Shown in pieces: positions 8,337-16,521 of a stretch of DNA of 64,000 bases. The translations under genes were made by a program, and so were the position numbers. The notes beneath the pieces are model-generated. The model was not told where the DNA came from. It searched no databases and saw only the letters and a program-made list of their open reading frames with translations. The DNA comes from Herbaspirillum huttiense. Its GTDB lineage: Bacteria > Pseudomonadota > Gammaproteobacteria > Burkholderiales > Burkholderiaceae_D. Location: the NCBI RefSeq assembly GCF_004367745.1, contig NZ_CP037993.1:2108001-2172000 (forward strand), in the 5' to 3' direction. How positions within the stretch are numbered: position 1 is the stretch's first letter; the number at the start of each line of letters is the position of its first letter.

Positions 8337-8931
8337 CGTCATCCTGCTCGTCTGCCTCATCCTCGGCGGCTTCGCTCTTGGCGCGTGCAGCCTGGGCCTG
8401 CAATTGCTTGAGGATCTGGAAGATTTCGCGGTAAGCCTTGGGCGGCTTGTTTTCCGCCTGCTCCTTGCGGGCATTGCGGATCAGCGTGCGCATGTGCTGC
8501 ACGTCGACGTCGGGATGGCGGTTCAGCAGTTCGGTCAGCGCCTGGTCATCGGCCAGCAGTTTTTCGCGGCGGCGTTCCAGGGCGTGCATGGCGGCGGTTT
8601 CAGCCTTGGAGGCGCCGTGCCAGCTGTCGATGGTCTTCTGGATGATGGCGATCTCGTCGGGTTCCAGCGTGCGCATCTTCTTGCCCACGTACTGCATCTG
8701 GCGACGGCGGCCTTCATGGTCCTTGATTTGCTGGCATTCGAGGATGGCGTCGCGCACGTCTTCGGGCATGGGAACGCGCTTGACGCGGTCGCGCGGCTCG
8801 GCCACGAGCGATTCGCCCAGCTTTTGCAGGGCATCCATCTCGCGCTTGAGTTGGGACTTGGAGGGGCGGTCGTATTCCTGTTCGAATTCGCTGGATTGGA
8901 ATCCGACAGCACCGCGATTGGCATTGGGCAT
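8326..8931 (-). CDS. darP: Ribosome-associated assembly factor DarP (YjgA, DUF615)
   Basis: Dual-action 50S ribosome maturation factor family, 201 residues. The sequence KSQLKREMDALQKLGESLV near residue 30 and the helical, highly charged body are typical of DUF615/YjgA, which binds late 50S intermediates. The C-terminus is strongly acidic (AEDEADEQDDDER). The gene is divergent from pmbA, an arrangement also seen in Escherichia coli (yjgA-pmbA), which supports the call. It overlaps mog downstream. Confidence 0.92.
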   Translation of the reverse strand: MPNANRGAVGFQSSEFEQEYDRPSKSQLKREMDALQKLGESLVAEPRDRVKRVPMPEDVRDAILECQQIKDHEGRRRQMQYVGKKMRTLEPDEIAIIQKTIDSWHGASKAETAAMHALERRREKLLADDQALTELLNRHPDVDVQHMRTLIRNARKEQAENKPPKAYREIFQILKQLQAQAARAKSEAAEDEADEQDDDER

Positions 8932-9006
8932 ATCGTGACTTCGAGAAATAAAGCTTAACGGCTGCTATGATAACCGTTTTACCCGCATTTCAGAGAAAAC
9001 AGGCTC

Positions 9007-10371
9007 ATGAGCGATACCCCATTCACGCACAGTCAGGACCAGTTGAAGCAGTTGGCGCAGGATGTCCTGCGTTATGCCCGGGACAAGGGCGCCTCGGACG
9101 CCGCCGTCGACATCAGCGAGGGCAGCGGCCTGTCGGTAGCGGTGCGCAAGGGCAAGATCGAGACCATCGAGCAGAACAAGGACAAGGGCATCGGCGTCAC
9201 CGTGTTCCTCGGAGAAGGCCGCCAGGTGCGGCGCGGCAACGCCAGCACCTCGGATTTCTCGCAGCAGGCACTGAAGGAAACGGTCGAGGCCGCCTACAAC
9301 ATCGCCCGCTTCACCGCCATCGATGACTGCGCCGGCCTGCCCGACGCCGAGATGCTGGAAATGGCCCCGCGCGACCTGAAATTGTTTTCGCCGTGGAATA
9401 TTTCCGCCGAAGAAGCTGTGGCGCTGGCCCAACGCTGCGAAACCGCAGCCCTCGAGACCGACCCGCGCATCACCAACAGCGAAGGCGCTGGCGTCTACGT
9501 GCAACACTCGCATTTCATCGCAGCCAACAGCCGTGGTTTCATGGGCGGCTACCCGTTCTCGCGCCACACCATCTCGGTCGCGCCCATCGCCGGCAAGGGC
9601 GCGGGCATGCAGCGCGATGACTGGTATTCGTCCAAACGCGATCCCAAGAAACTCGCCAAGCCCGAAGCCATCGGCCGCTACGCTGCCGAACGTGCGCTGG
9701 CCCGCCTGAACGCGCGCAAGCTCACCACCCGCAAATGCCCGGTGCTGTTCGAAGCCCCGCTGGCAGCGGGTCTGCTGGGTGCCTTCGTGCAAGCGGTGTC
9801 GGGCGGTGCGCTGTATCGCAAGTCGACCTTCCTGCTCGATTCGCTGGGCCAGCAGGTCTTCCCCGAGCACATCCAGATCCTGGAAGACCCGCACGTGGTC
9901 GGCGGTGTGGGTTCCGCGCCCTTCGATGAAGAAGGCGTGCGTACGGTCAAGCGCGAGGTGATCAAGGATGGCGTGGTGCAGGGCTACTTCCTGTCGACGT
10001 ATTCTGCCCGCAAGCTGGGCATGCAGACCACCGGCAACTCCGGCGGCTCGCACAACCTGACGCTGCGCTCGGACCTGACTACCAAGGCCGATACCTTCAA
10101 GGGCATGCTGAAGAAGATGGGCACCGGCCTCCTGGTGACCGAGCTGATGGGGCAGGGCGTGAACTACGTGACGGGTGACTATTCACGTGGTGCCTCGGGT
10201 TATTGGGTCGAGAATGGCGTGATCCAGTATCCGGTGGAAGAAATCACCATCGCCGGCAACATGAAGGACATGCTGCGCCAGATCGTGGCCGTGGGTAACG
10301 ACACGCTCATTCGCGGCACCAAGGAAACGGGTTCCATCCTGCTGGAAAACATGACCATCGCTGGCGACTGA
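9007..10371 (+). CDS. pmbA: Metalloprotease-associated protein PmbA/TldE
   Basis: Partner of TldD in the heterodimeric protease that trims leader peptides of microcins and degrades CcdA-like antitoxins. The 454 residues match PmbA in length and carry the family landmarks SGLSVAVRKGKIETIEQNKDKGIGV near residues 38-62, TGNSGGSHNL near residue 344 and the C-terminal GDYSRGASGYWVENG. PmbA/TldE lacks the HExxxH zinc site of TldD, and none is present here. No tldD gene is in the window. ATG 9007 has a weak upstream ribosome site. Confidence 0.95.
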   Translation: MSDTPFTHSQDQLKQLAQDVLRYARDKGASDAAVDISEGSGLSVAVRKGKIETIEQNKDKGIGVTVFLGEGRQVRRGNASTSDFSQQALKETVEAAYNIARFTAIDDCAGLPDAEMLEMAPRDLKLFSPWNISAEEAVALAQRCETAALETDPRITNSEGAGVYVQHSHFIAANSRGFMGGYPFSRHTISVAPIAGKGAGMQRDDWYSSKRDPKKLAKPEAIGRYAAERALARLNARKLTTRKCPVLFEAPLAAGLLGAFVQAVSGGALYRKSTFLLDSLGQQVFPEHIQILEDPHVVGGVGSAPFDEEGVRTVKREVIKDGVVQGYFLSTYSARKLGMQTTGNSGGSHNLTLRSDLTTKADTFKGMLKKMGTGLLVTELMGQGVNYVTGDYSRGASGYWVENGVIQYPVEEITIAGNMKDMLRQIVAVGNDTLIRGTKETGSILLENMTIAGD

Positions 10372-10452
10372 TCGTGCCGCACGCTGCCCGGCCGCCACTG
10401 GCGAGCCGGGTGGTGCCACGGCCAGCGCCGCCCATTTTTGGGGAGGCAAGCC

Positions 10453-10944
10453 ATGGACGACATCCACATCCGGCGCGGCTATCTGCCAGGCGCCATCGGG
10501 CGTGTAGCCGAGCTGCACGCCGCGTATTACACCGAAAACTGGAGCTTCGGCGTGTATTTCGAAGCCCGCATCGCCACCGAACTGGCGGCTTTCATGAGCC
10601 GCTACGACGATAGCCGCGACGGCTTCTGGACTGCCACCGTGCATGGCCGTGTCGAAGGTTCGCTGACCATCGACGGCCAGCATGCGCAGCAGCAGGGCGC
10701 GTGGCTGCGCTGGTTCATCTCTTCCGAAAAACTGCGTGGGCGCGGCGTGGGCGATGCCCTGCTGACCGAGGCCATCCGTTTCTGCGCGGAGTGTGATTTT
10801 CCCTCGATCTACCTCTGGACCTTCGAAGGTTTGCACGCCGCGCACAACCTGTACCAGCGCCACGGATTCGTGCTGGCCGAGGAGCGCATCGGCTCGCATT
10901 GGGGCGTCAAGCTCAACGAGCAGCGTTACGAACTGCTGCTGTAG
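10453..10944 (+). CDS. GNAT-family N-acetyltransferase
   Basis: Acetyl-CoA-dependent acetyltransferase of 163 residues. The acetyl-CoA pyrophosphate loop is at SEKLRGRGVGDALL (RGRGVG) and is followed by the usual helix and LYQRHGFVLAEE, the motif B region of GNAT enzymes. GGGGAGG lies seven bases before ATG 10453, which decides the start. The acceptor substrate is unknown. Some members of this subgroup are fused to or located near MarR regulators, but here the neighbours are pmbA and a drug exporter. Confidence 0.85.
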   Translation: MDDIHIRRGYLPGAIGRVAELHAAYYTENWSFGVYFEARIATELAAFMSRYDDSRDGFWTATVHGRVEGSLTIDGQHAQQQGAWLRWFISSEKLRGRGVGDALLTEAIRFCAECDFPSIYLWTFEGLHAAHNLYQRHGFVLAEERIGSHWGVKLNEQRYELLL

Positions 10945-11025
10945 CGCGCAGGGCAAGCCATGCCATGCGGCGCTAGAATGGCGGATTGGCGCACACGCGC
11001 AACTTCGGACATTCATCCTCCGCAC

Positions 11026-12624
11026 ATGGCCCTACACACCGACGCCGCCCACTCCAGCGGCCAAGTCCTGCCGTTCCGTGAATCCCTGCTGGCCACGCTG
11101 GGCATCTGCTTCGTCATCATGCTGGTGGCCTTGGACCAGACCATCGTCGGCACCGCCCTGCCGACCATCGTGGCTGAACTGAAAGGTTTCGATCTCTATG
11201 CCTGGGTCGCCACAGCCTATCTGCTGACCTCGGTCATTACCGTGCCCATCTTCGGACGGCTAGGCGATTACTTCGGGCGCAAGCCGTTCGTGATTGCGTC
11301 CATCGTCGTTTTCGTCGGTGCTTCGGCCTTGTGCGGCATGGCCAACAGCATGCTGTTCCTGGTGCTTGCGCGCGGGCTGCAGGGCATCGGGGGCGGCATG
11401 CTGGTGGGCACCTGTTTCGCTTCCATCGCTGACCTGTTTCCGGATCCGCGCGTGCGCTTGCGCTGGCAGATCATCCTGTCGGCCTCCTTCGGCATTGCCA
11501 CCGCAGTCGGTCCTTCGCTGGGCGGCTTTCTCACGCAAGGGCTGGGCTGGCGCTGGGTGTTCTACTGCAACCTGCCCATCGGCGTGCTGTCGCTGTATTT
11601 CGTCTGGCGCTTCGTGCCGCACATCCGCCACATGCAGCATGCGGGCAAGATGCGGCTGGACTGGCCGGGCGCGCTGCTGATTTCGCTGTCGCTGGGCAGC
11701 TTGCAATTGCTGGTGGAACTGCTGCCCAAGCGCGGCATCACGGTCGGCATGATGGTCTTGCTGGCCGTCTCGGTGGCGGCCTTCTACGCCTTGTGGAAGT
11801 GGGAGCAGCGCGCCGCGCAGCCCATCCTGCCCTTCGAGATGATGCGCGACAAGGCGCTGGCCAGCCTGTTCGTCTTGTCGGTGCTGGCGGGCTTTGCCAT
11901 GTTCTCGCTGCTGATGTATGCGCCGTTGCTGTTCCAGGGCGGATTCGGGTTGAGCCCGCGTGAAGCGGGGCTGCTCATCACGCCGCTGGTGGCCTGTATT
12001 ACCGTGGCCAGCATCGTCAATGGCCGCATCATCACGCGCATTCCCAATCCCAACCTGATGATGAACCTGGGCTTTGCGCTGATTGCTGCTTCCTGTCTCG
12101 GCGTGGTGCTGTGTGATCGCACCACCGGCAATGGTTTTTTGCTGACAGTGATGCTGGCCGGTGGTTTCGGGCTGGGACTGGTCTTGCCCAATCTCACCGT
12201 ATTCGCGCAGCAGGCCGCTGCACGCGAGCACCTGGGTATCGCTACCGCCTTGCTGCAGTCCTTGCGCATGATCGGGGGCATGCTGGGCACGGCCATCACC
12301 GGCACGCTGGTGAGCCAGATGTATGGCGCAGGCGTGCAGAAGGCCCTGGAAGGAGATCACGCGGCGCAGTGGCTCAAGGACTTCAGCGATCCCGAAGTGC
12401 TGGTCAATCATGACATCCAGTCGGTGCTGCTGGCCCAGCTGATGCAGGCCGGGCATGACGGTTCGGCCTTGCTGGAAGCGGCGCGCGAGGCGCTGGTCGG
12501 GGCCATTCACATGGGCATCGCCATTGCCATCGTGGCCGCGCTGGTGGGGTTGTGGATGGTAAGGCGCGTGCCGCCCATCCGCTTTGACCAGGACAAGAAG
12601 GTCGAGCCGGTGATGTCGGAATAA
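11026..12624 (+). CDS. MFS multidrug transporter, DHA2 family (EmrB/QacA-like, 14 TMS)
   Basis: Proton-driven exporter of 532 residues. LDQTIVGTALPTIVAEL near residues 35-50 is the motif D1 of the DHA2 family, GRLGDYFGRK is motif A, and ARGLQGIGGGM is motif B. Around fourteen membrane spans can be read. There is no EmrA-like membrane-fusion gene nearby, so it probably exports to the periplasm alone. The ATG at 11026 is preferred to an upstream in-frame ATG at 10960 because the upstream extension is not membrane-like. A strong terminator follows. Confidence 0.92.
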   Translation: MALHTDAAHSSGQVLPFRESLLATLGICFVIMLVALDQTIVGTALPTIVAELKGFDLYAWVATAYLLTSVITVPIFGRLGDYFGRKPFVIASIVVFVGASALCGMANSMLFLVLARGLQGIGGGMLVGTCFASIADLFPDPRVRLRWQIILSASFGIATAVGPSLGGFLTQGLGWRWVFYCNLPIGVLSLYFVWRFVPHIRHMQHAGKMRLDWPGALLISLSLGSLQLLVELLPKRGITVGMMVLLAVSVAAFYALWKWEQRAAQPILPFEMMRDKALASLFVLSVLAGFAMFSLLMYAPLLFQGGFGLSPREAGLLITPLVACITVASIVNGRIITRIPNPNLMMNLGFALIAASCLGVVLCDRTTGNGFLLTVMLAGGFGLGLVLPNLTVFAQQAAAREHLGIATALLQSLRMIGGMLGTAITGTLVSQMYGAGVQKALEGDHAAQWLKDFSDPEVLVNHDIQSVLLAQLMQAGHDGSALLEAAREALVGAIHMGIAIAIVAALVGLWMVRRVPPIRFDQDKKVEPVMSE

Positions 12625-12640
12625 GCGGCTGGCCGCATGC

Positions 12641-12667
12641 AAAAACGGACCCGTGGGTCCGTTTTTT
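12641..12667. terminator. Intrinsic terminator, bidirectional
   Basis: Arms 12641-12651 and 12656-12666 pair perfectly around a four-base loop; A-tract on the left and T-tract on the right allow termination of both the transporter gene and the convergent photolyase gene. Confidence 0.9.
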
Positions 12668-12686
12668 CTTGATGCGGAGCGTGCGC

Positions 12687-14180
12687 TTATTCGGTCTTCT
12701 CCGTCTTCTTCACCACCGCATAGCGTTCAAGCGTGCGTTCACGCGCCTGCGCATGGTCGACGATGGGGCGCGGATAGTTCGTCCCCAGCGTCACGCCGGC
12801 CGACATGCGCTCATCGGGTGTGGCCGTCCACGGCGCATGGATGCGCTTGTCGGAAAGCTTGGCCAGTTGCGGCAGATAGCGGCGGATGAACTTGCCGTCC
12901 GGATCAAACTTCTCCGATTGCGTGACCGGGTTGAAGATGCGGAAGTAGGGCTGCGCATCACAGCCTGAAGACGATGCCCACTGCCAGCCGCCATTGTTGG
13001 CCGAGAGGTCGAAGTCGTTGAGATGGATCGCGAAATATTTCTCACCCCAGCGCCAGTCGATGCCCAGGTCCTTGGTGAGGAAACTGGCCACCACCATGCG
13101 CAGGCGGTTGTGCATGTAGCCGGTCTCGTTTATCTGGGCCATGGCCGCATCCACCAGCGGATAGCCGGTGCGTCCCTCGCACCAGGCGGCGAACAGCTCT
13201 TCGGCATGCTTGCCGTGCTCCCATTTGATCTCATCGTACTCGGGCTTGAAGGCCTTGGCGGTCACGCGCGGATGGTGGTGCAGGATCATGAAATAGAAAT
13301 CGCGCCAGGTCAGTTCCGACAGCCACACCGCCGCACCGGCCGCGCCTTGCCCGGCATGCATGGCCTGCATCGCAGCCCGCGCGAGCGTGCGGATGGAGAT
13401 CGTGCCGAAGCGCAGGTGGATCGACAGATAGGACGGACCCTTCACTGCCGGAAAATCACGCGCCGTGCCGTAGGCACCGATGCGGCCCAGGAAGTCCTCC
13501 AGCAGGGCTTGGGCACCGGACATGCCGGTAGGAATCTTCAGTTCCTGCAAATTGCTGGGGTGGAAGCCCAGTGCCTTGTGCGAAGGCAGTCCGTGGTGCG
13601 CCTTGCCCGGCGGTTTGGCCAGGGCCTTGAAGTAGTTCTCGACCGGATAGGGTTTGAGATAGAAGTCGCCACCGGCGGCGGCCAGCTTGGCCATCCACGC
13701 ATTCTTGTAAGGCGTGAAAACGGAGAAGGGCTTGGCGGACTGGGTCAGCACCTCGTCCTTTTCAAAGATCACCTGGTCCTTGTAGCTCAGCAATTGCGCG
13801 CCATGTTTTTTCAGGGCCTGGTCGACTGCGGCATCGCGTTCCACTGCGGTTGGCTCGTAGTCGGTGTTGACGAAGACCGCCTGCACGTCCAGTTCGGCGG
13901 CCAGTTCCGGAATGCACCTGGCGGCCGCTCCGTGCAGCACGATCAGCCCGCCGCCCGCCTTGCGCAGCGCCTCGTCCAGTTCGGCCACGCTGGCCAGCAG
14001 GAAATCAACGCGGCGATCCTGCGCTACACCCTCGGCCTTGAGTGCATCGAGAATGTCGGTATCGAAAACGAACACGCACCACACGGACTGGCTCTGCGAG
14101 AGCGCGTAGTAGAGGGCGGCATGATCGGTGTGGCGCAGGTCACGGCGGAACCAGACCAGGGACTTGTCGAATTGGGGCAT
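12687..14180 (-). CDS. phrB: Deoxyribodipyrimidine photolyase (CPD class I)
   Basis: Light-driven repair of cyclobutane pyrimidine dimers using FADH and an antenna chromophore. The 497-residue protein begins with KSLVWFRRDLRHTDHAAL, the photolyase N-terminal signature, and contains the FAD-domain text GYMHNRLRMVVASFLTKDL and NNGGWQWASSSGCDAQPYFRIFNP. The tryptophans of the electron-transfer triad (LTWRDFY, DWRWGEKYF, GGWQWA) are all present. The ATG at 14180 gives the same N-terminal length as E. coli PhrB; the frame extends to a TTG at 14201. It is convergent with the transporter and divergent from the chemoreceptor gene. Confidence 0.95.
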   Translation of the reverse strand: MPQFDKSLVWFRRDLRHTDHAALYYALSQSQSVWCVFVFDTDILDALKAEGVAQDRRVDFLLASVAELDEALRKAGGGLIVLHGAAARCIPELAAELDVQAVFVNTDYEPTAVERDAAVDQALKKHGAQLLSYKDQVIFEKDEVLTQSAKPFSVFTPYKNAWMAKLAAAGGDFYLKPYPVENYFKALAKPPGKAHHGLPSHKALGFHPSNLQELKIPTGMSGAQALLEDFLGRIGAYGTARDFPAVKGPSYLSIHLRFGTISIRTLARAAMQAMHAGQGAAGAAVWLSELTWRDFYFMILHHHPRVTAKAFKPEYDEIKWEHGKHAEELFAAWCEGRTGYPLVDAAMAQINETGYMHNRLRMVVASFLTKDLGIDWRWGEKYFAIHLNDFDLSANNGGWQWASSSGCDAQPYFRIFNPVTQSEKFDPDGKFIRRYLPQLAKLSDKRIHAPWTATPDERMSAGVTLGTNYPRPIVDHAQARERTLERYAVVKKTEKTE

Positions 14181-14312
14181 TGCGTTGGAGTTCTTCTTCA
14201 ATGGGTTGGTCTTCGTCCCGCGGGGCGAGCGGGATTACATTCCGGCGGTGGCTACTGATTGGTAGCGTTCGTGTGAATGATAAAAGATTTTCATCGATTT
14301 GACCCGTCGCAT

Positions 14313-14339
14313 CTCAGGAGGCTATGGTCCGGCCGATAA
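14313..14339 (+). promoter_or_regulatory. Probable FliA (sigma28) promoter for the chemoreceptor gene
   Basis: GCCGATAA at 14332-14339 is a perfect match to the FliA -10 element. The -35 element is poorer (CTCAGGAG at 14313-14320 against TAAAGTTT). The predicted transcript would start near 14346 and give a leader of about 75 bases before ATG 14422. Motility-gene control of a methyl-accepting protein makes biological sense. Confidence 0.55.
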
Positions 14340-14421
14340 TCACGCATCCGCATGCGATGCGGAGAACGAGAGAGGGCGCTGCGATCCGCATGCGTTTCGT
14401 GCAATGGGAGATGGGGAAACA

Positions 14422-15963
14422 ATGAAGAAGATGACGATCGGCACCCGGCTGGGGCTGGGTTTTGCCGCGATTCTGGGTTTGATGCTGGTGATTGCCGCCA
14501 TTGGCGTGGGGCGGCTGCAGGCGGTGGGGAGCCTCAATGACACGATGGTCAATGATGCGCTGGTCAAGGAGAGGCTGGTCATTACCTTCTATCGCTCCAT
14601 CGAACTCAACGTCGGCCGCATCGTGGCGGCCGCCAAGAATCCGGATGTCGAACAGCAGAAGTTCTACAAGCAGGAGATCGGCGCCACCATCAGCAAGAAC
14701 AATGAGCTGGTCAAGCGCATGGAAGAGCTGATCACCGATGACGCCGGGCGCGCTGCCCTGGCCGAGATCAACGAGCGCCGCAAGGTGGTGTTGGCGGCCA
14801 ATGCGCAGGTCTTCAAGGAAAAGGAGGCGGGCAACGAAGAGGGCGCTCGCAAGGCAGTGGACGAGCAGCTGCTGCCGAGTACGCGCGTCTATCTGGCCGC
14901 CATCGACAAGCTGGCCGTGATGCAGTCCGACCGCATCAAGAACCAGACTGCGGAAATTGACAGTCTCTTCCGCAATGCGCGCACGCTCATGATCGTGCTG
15001 GGCGCAGTGGCACTGCTGCTGGGCGTGGCGCTGGCATGGGCCATCACGCGGTCGATCACGGCACCGCTGCACAAGGCGGTCAACGTGGCCAGCCGTGTGG
15101 CCAACGGCCACCTGGACAACCAGATCGAGGTGCGCAGCCTGGACGAAACCGGCCAGCTCATGCGCGCACTCAAGGAAATGAATGACAACCTGGTGGGCAT
15201 CGTCACCCGGGTCCGCCAGGGCACGGATACCATCGCCACCGCCTCCAGCGAGATCGCCGATGGCAATCTGGACCTGTCCAATCGCACCGAGCAGCAGGCC
15301 AGTTCGTTGGAAGAGACCGCCTCGGCGATGGAAGAACTGACCTCGACCGTGAAGCAGAACGCCGACAACGCACGCCAGGCCAATCAGCTGGCGGTGTCGG
15401 CATCGGAGGTGGCGGTGCAGGGCGGGTCGGTGGTCTCGGAAGTGGTGGCCACGATGGGCTCGATCAATGATTCCTCGCGCAAGATCGTGGACATCATTGC
15501 GGTCATCGATGGCATCGCCTTCCAGACCAATATCCTCGCGCTCAATGCCGCCGTGGAAGCAGCGCGCGCGGGTGAGCAGGGGCGCGGCTTTGCGGTAGTC
15601 GCTTCCGAAGTGCGCACGCTGGCGCAGCGCTCGGCCAGCGCCGCCAAGGAGATCAAGGAACTCATCGGCGACTCGGTGGGCAAGGTGGAGGCGGGCAGCA
15701 GGCTGGTCGAGCAAGCCGGTTCGACGATGGAAGAAGTGGTGGCCAGCGTGCGCCGCGTGACCGACATCGTGGCCGAAATCACCTCGGCGTCGCAGGAGCA
15801 GAGTGACGGGATCGAACAGGTCAACCAGGCCATCAACCTGATGGACGAAGCGACCCAGCAGAATGCGGCGCTGGTGGAACAGGCAGCCGCGGCGGCGCGG
15901 CAGATGCAGGAGCAGGCAGCAGGGCTGAGCGAGACCGTGAGCGTGTTCCGTTTGAGGGGGTAA
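14422..15963 (+). CDS. Methyl-accepting chemotaxis protein
   Basis: Membrane chemoreceptor of 513 residues. TM1 is about residues 11-30, a periplasmic four-helix-bundle type sensor fills about 31-187, TM2 is about 188-208, and a HAMP domain follows to about 262. The cytoplasmic tip [19 protein letters not shown] is the invariant CheA/CheW-binding hairpin. The C-terminus ends SVFRLRG, so there is no NWETF-type CheR/CheB docking pentapeptide. Ligand unknown. ATG 14422 is preferred because the frame upstream is not membrane-protein-like. A sigma28-like promoter stands upstream and terminator-type hairpins downstream. Confidence 0.95.
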   Translation: MKKMTIGTRLGLGFAAILGLMLVIAAIGVGRLQAVGSLNDTMVNDALVKERLVITFYRSIELNVGRIVAAAKNPDVEQQKFYKQEIGATISKNNELVKRMEELITDDAGRAALAEINERRKVVLAANAQVFKEKEAGNEEGARKAVDEQLLPSTRVYLAAIDKLAVMQSDRIKNQTAEIDSLFRNARTLMIVLGAVALLLGVALAWAITRSITAPLHKAVNVASRVANGHLDNQIEVRSLDETGQLMRALKEMNDNLVGIVTRVRQGTDTIATASSEIADGNLDLSNRTEQQASSLEETASAMEELTSTVKQNADNARQANQLAVSASEVAVQGGSVVSEVVATMGSINDSSRKIVDIIAVIDGIAFQTNILALNAAVEAARAGEQGRGFAVVASEVRTLAQRSASAAKEIKELIGDSVGKVEAGSRLVEQAGSTMEEVVASVRRVTDIVAEITSASQEQSDGIEQVNQAINLMDEATQQNAALVEQAAAAARQMQEQAAGLSETVSVFRLRG

Positions 15964-16010
15964 GAAAATAGAGAGGAGGCGATGATGTCTTGCCCCTATT
16001 TTTCTTGAAG

Positions 16011-16082
16011 CCAAAAAACAAAAAAGGCTAAATGATTTTCATCATTCGGCCTTTTTTGTTTGCTGCCGATGGAGGACCTCGG
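16011..16082. repeat. Copy 1 of a terminator plus tRNA 3'-end duplication (degenerate)
   Basis: This 72-base stretch aligns without gaps to 16166-16237 at 56 of 72 positions. Its left part is a hairpin (16020-16058) with A- and T-tracts that can terminate the chemoreceptor transcript. Its right part, from 16061, corresponds to the encoded CCA end, acceptor and T-arm start of the downstream tRNA-Leu, but is decayed and cannot form a tRNA. Confidence 0.7.
16020..16058. terminator. Intrinsic terminator after the chemoreceptor gene
   Basis: Stem GGC/GCC plus AATGAT/ATCATT with a TTTC loop, flanked by five A and six T residues. It can act in either direction. Confidence 0.75.
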
Positions 16083-16099
16083 TCACGTTCCGCGACCCC

Positions 16100-16158
16100 G
16101 TCCGGCCTTGCAAGGCCGGACTTTCTCGTCCCTCCCGCAAAGCGCGCAGGCGCTTTGC
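16100..16158. repeat. Two perfect palindromic hairpins between the duplicated units
   Basis: GTCCGGCCTTG/CAAGGCCGGAC is a perfect palindrome at 16100-16121, and GCAAAGCGC-N4-GCGCTTTGC is a perfect stem-loop at 16137-16158. Neither has a T-run. With the terminators on each side they make four consecutive hairpins in about 190 bases. They look like a small intergenic repeat element, but I cannot test for other copies. Confidence 0.6.
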
Positions 16159-16165
16159 TCGTGGA

Positions 16166-16237
16166 CCCCAAAACGCAAAAGGCCGATTGATTTCCATCAA
16201 TCGACCTTTTTTGTTTGGTGCCCACGGAGGGACTCGA
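16166..16237. repeat. Copy 2 of the terminator plus tRNA 3'-end duplication (functional copy)
   Basis: Contains the terminator of tRNA-Leu on the minus strand: stem CGATTGAT/ATCAATCG at 16184-16203 extended by GG/CC, with a U-tract downstream when read leftward. From 16216 it enters the mature tRNA. It is 155 bases from copy 1. Confidence 0.75.
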
Positions 16238-16300
16238 ACCCCCACACCTCGCGGCACATGGACCTGAACCATGCGCGTCTACCAATTCCGCCACGTGGGC
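16216..16300 (-). tRNA. tRNA-Leu (anticodon CAG)
   Basis: An 85-base class II tRNA with the 3' CCA encoded. The acceptor stem GCCCACG pairs with CGTGGGC, the D-arm has GGCGGAATTGGTAGACG, the anticodon stem CATGG/CCATG encloses the loop TTCAGGT giving anticodon CAG, a variable arm follows, and the T-loop is GTTCGAGTC. It reads CUG, the main leucine codon in such GC-rich DNA. Confidence 0.96.
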
Positions 16301-16323
16301 TGCGCTGTAAAGCGAAGACCGTG

Positions 16324-16351
16324 ATTATAGACGGTCTAAAAGCGCTGTCAA
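16324..16351 (-). promoter_or_regulatory. Consensus sigma70 promoter of tRNA-Leu
   Basis: Reading leftward, TTGACA (16351-16346), a 16-base spacer and TATAAT (16329-16324) are perfect -35 and -10 elements, placed 23 bases before the tRNA 5' end. The remaining gap to rnr (16352-16521) holds the rnr promoter region, in which TACACT at 16450-16455 is a possible -10. Confidence 0.88.
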
Positions 16352-16521
16352 CAAATTTTTCGCTTCCATGGCATCATTTTCGTTGCAATACGATGCTTCA
16401 CCCCTGTTTTACCCCCGTATTGCGGTTAGGTAAATGGCCGCAACTCCGTTACACTAGGCACATCCGTCCGCCTGGGCGAGCTTCGCCTTGGCATTTATAA
16501 CAATTGCGCGAAACGAAACTT

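Noticed and set aside
16028..16294. Open frame across the tRNA-Leu gene and hairpins
   Set aside because: Translation of tRNA and terminator DNA gives a familiar artefact; no ribosome site and no protein character.
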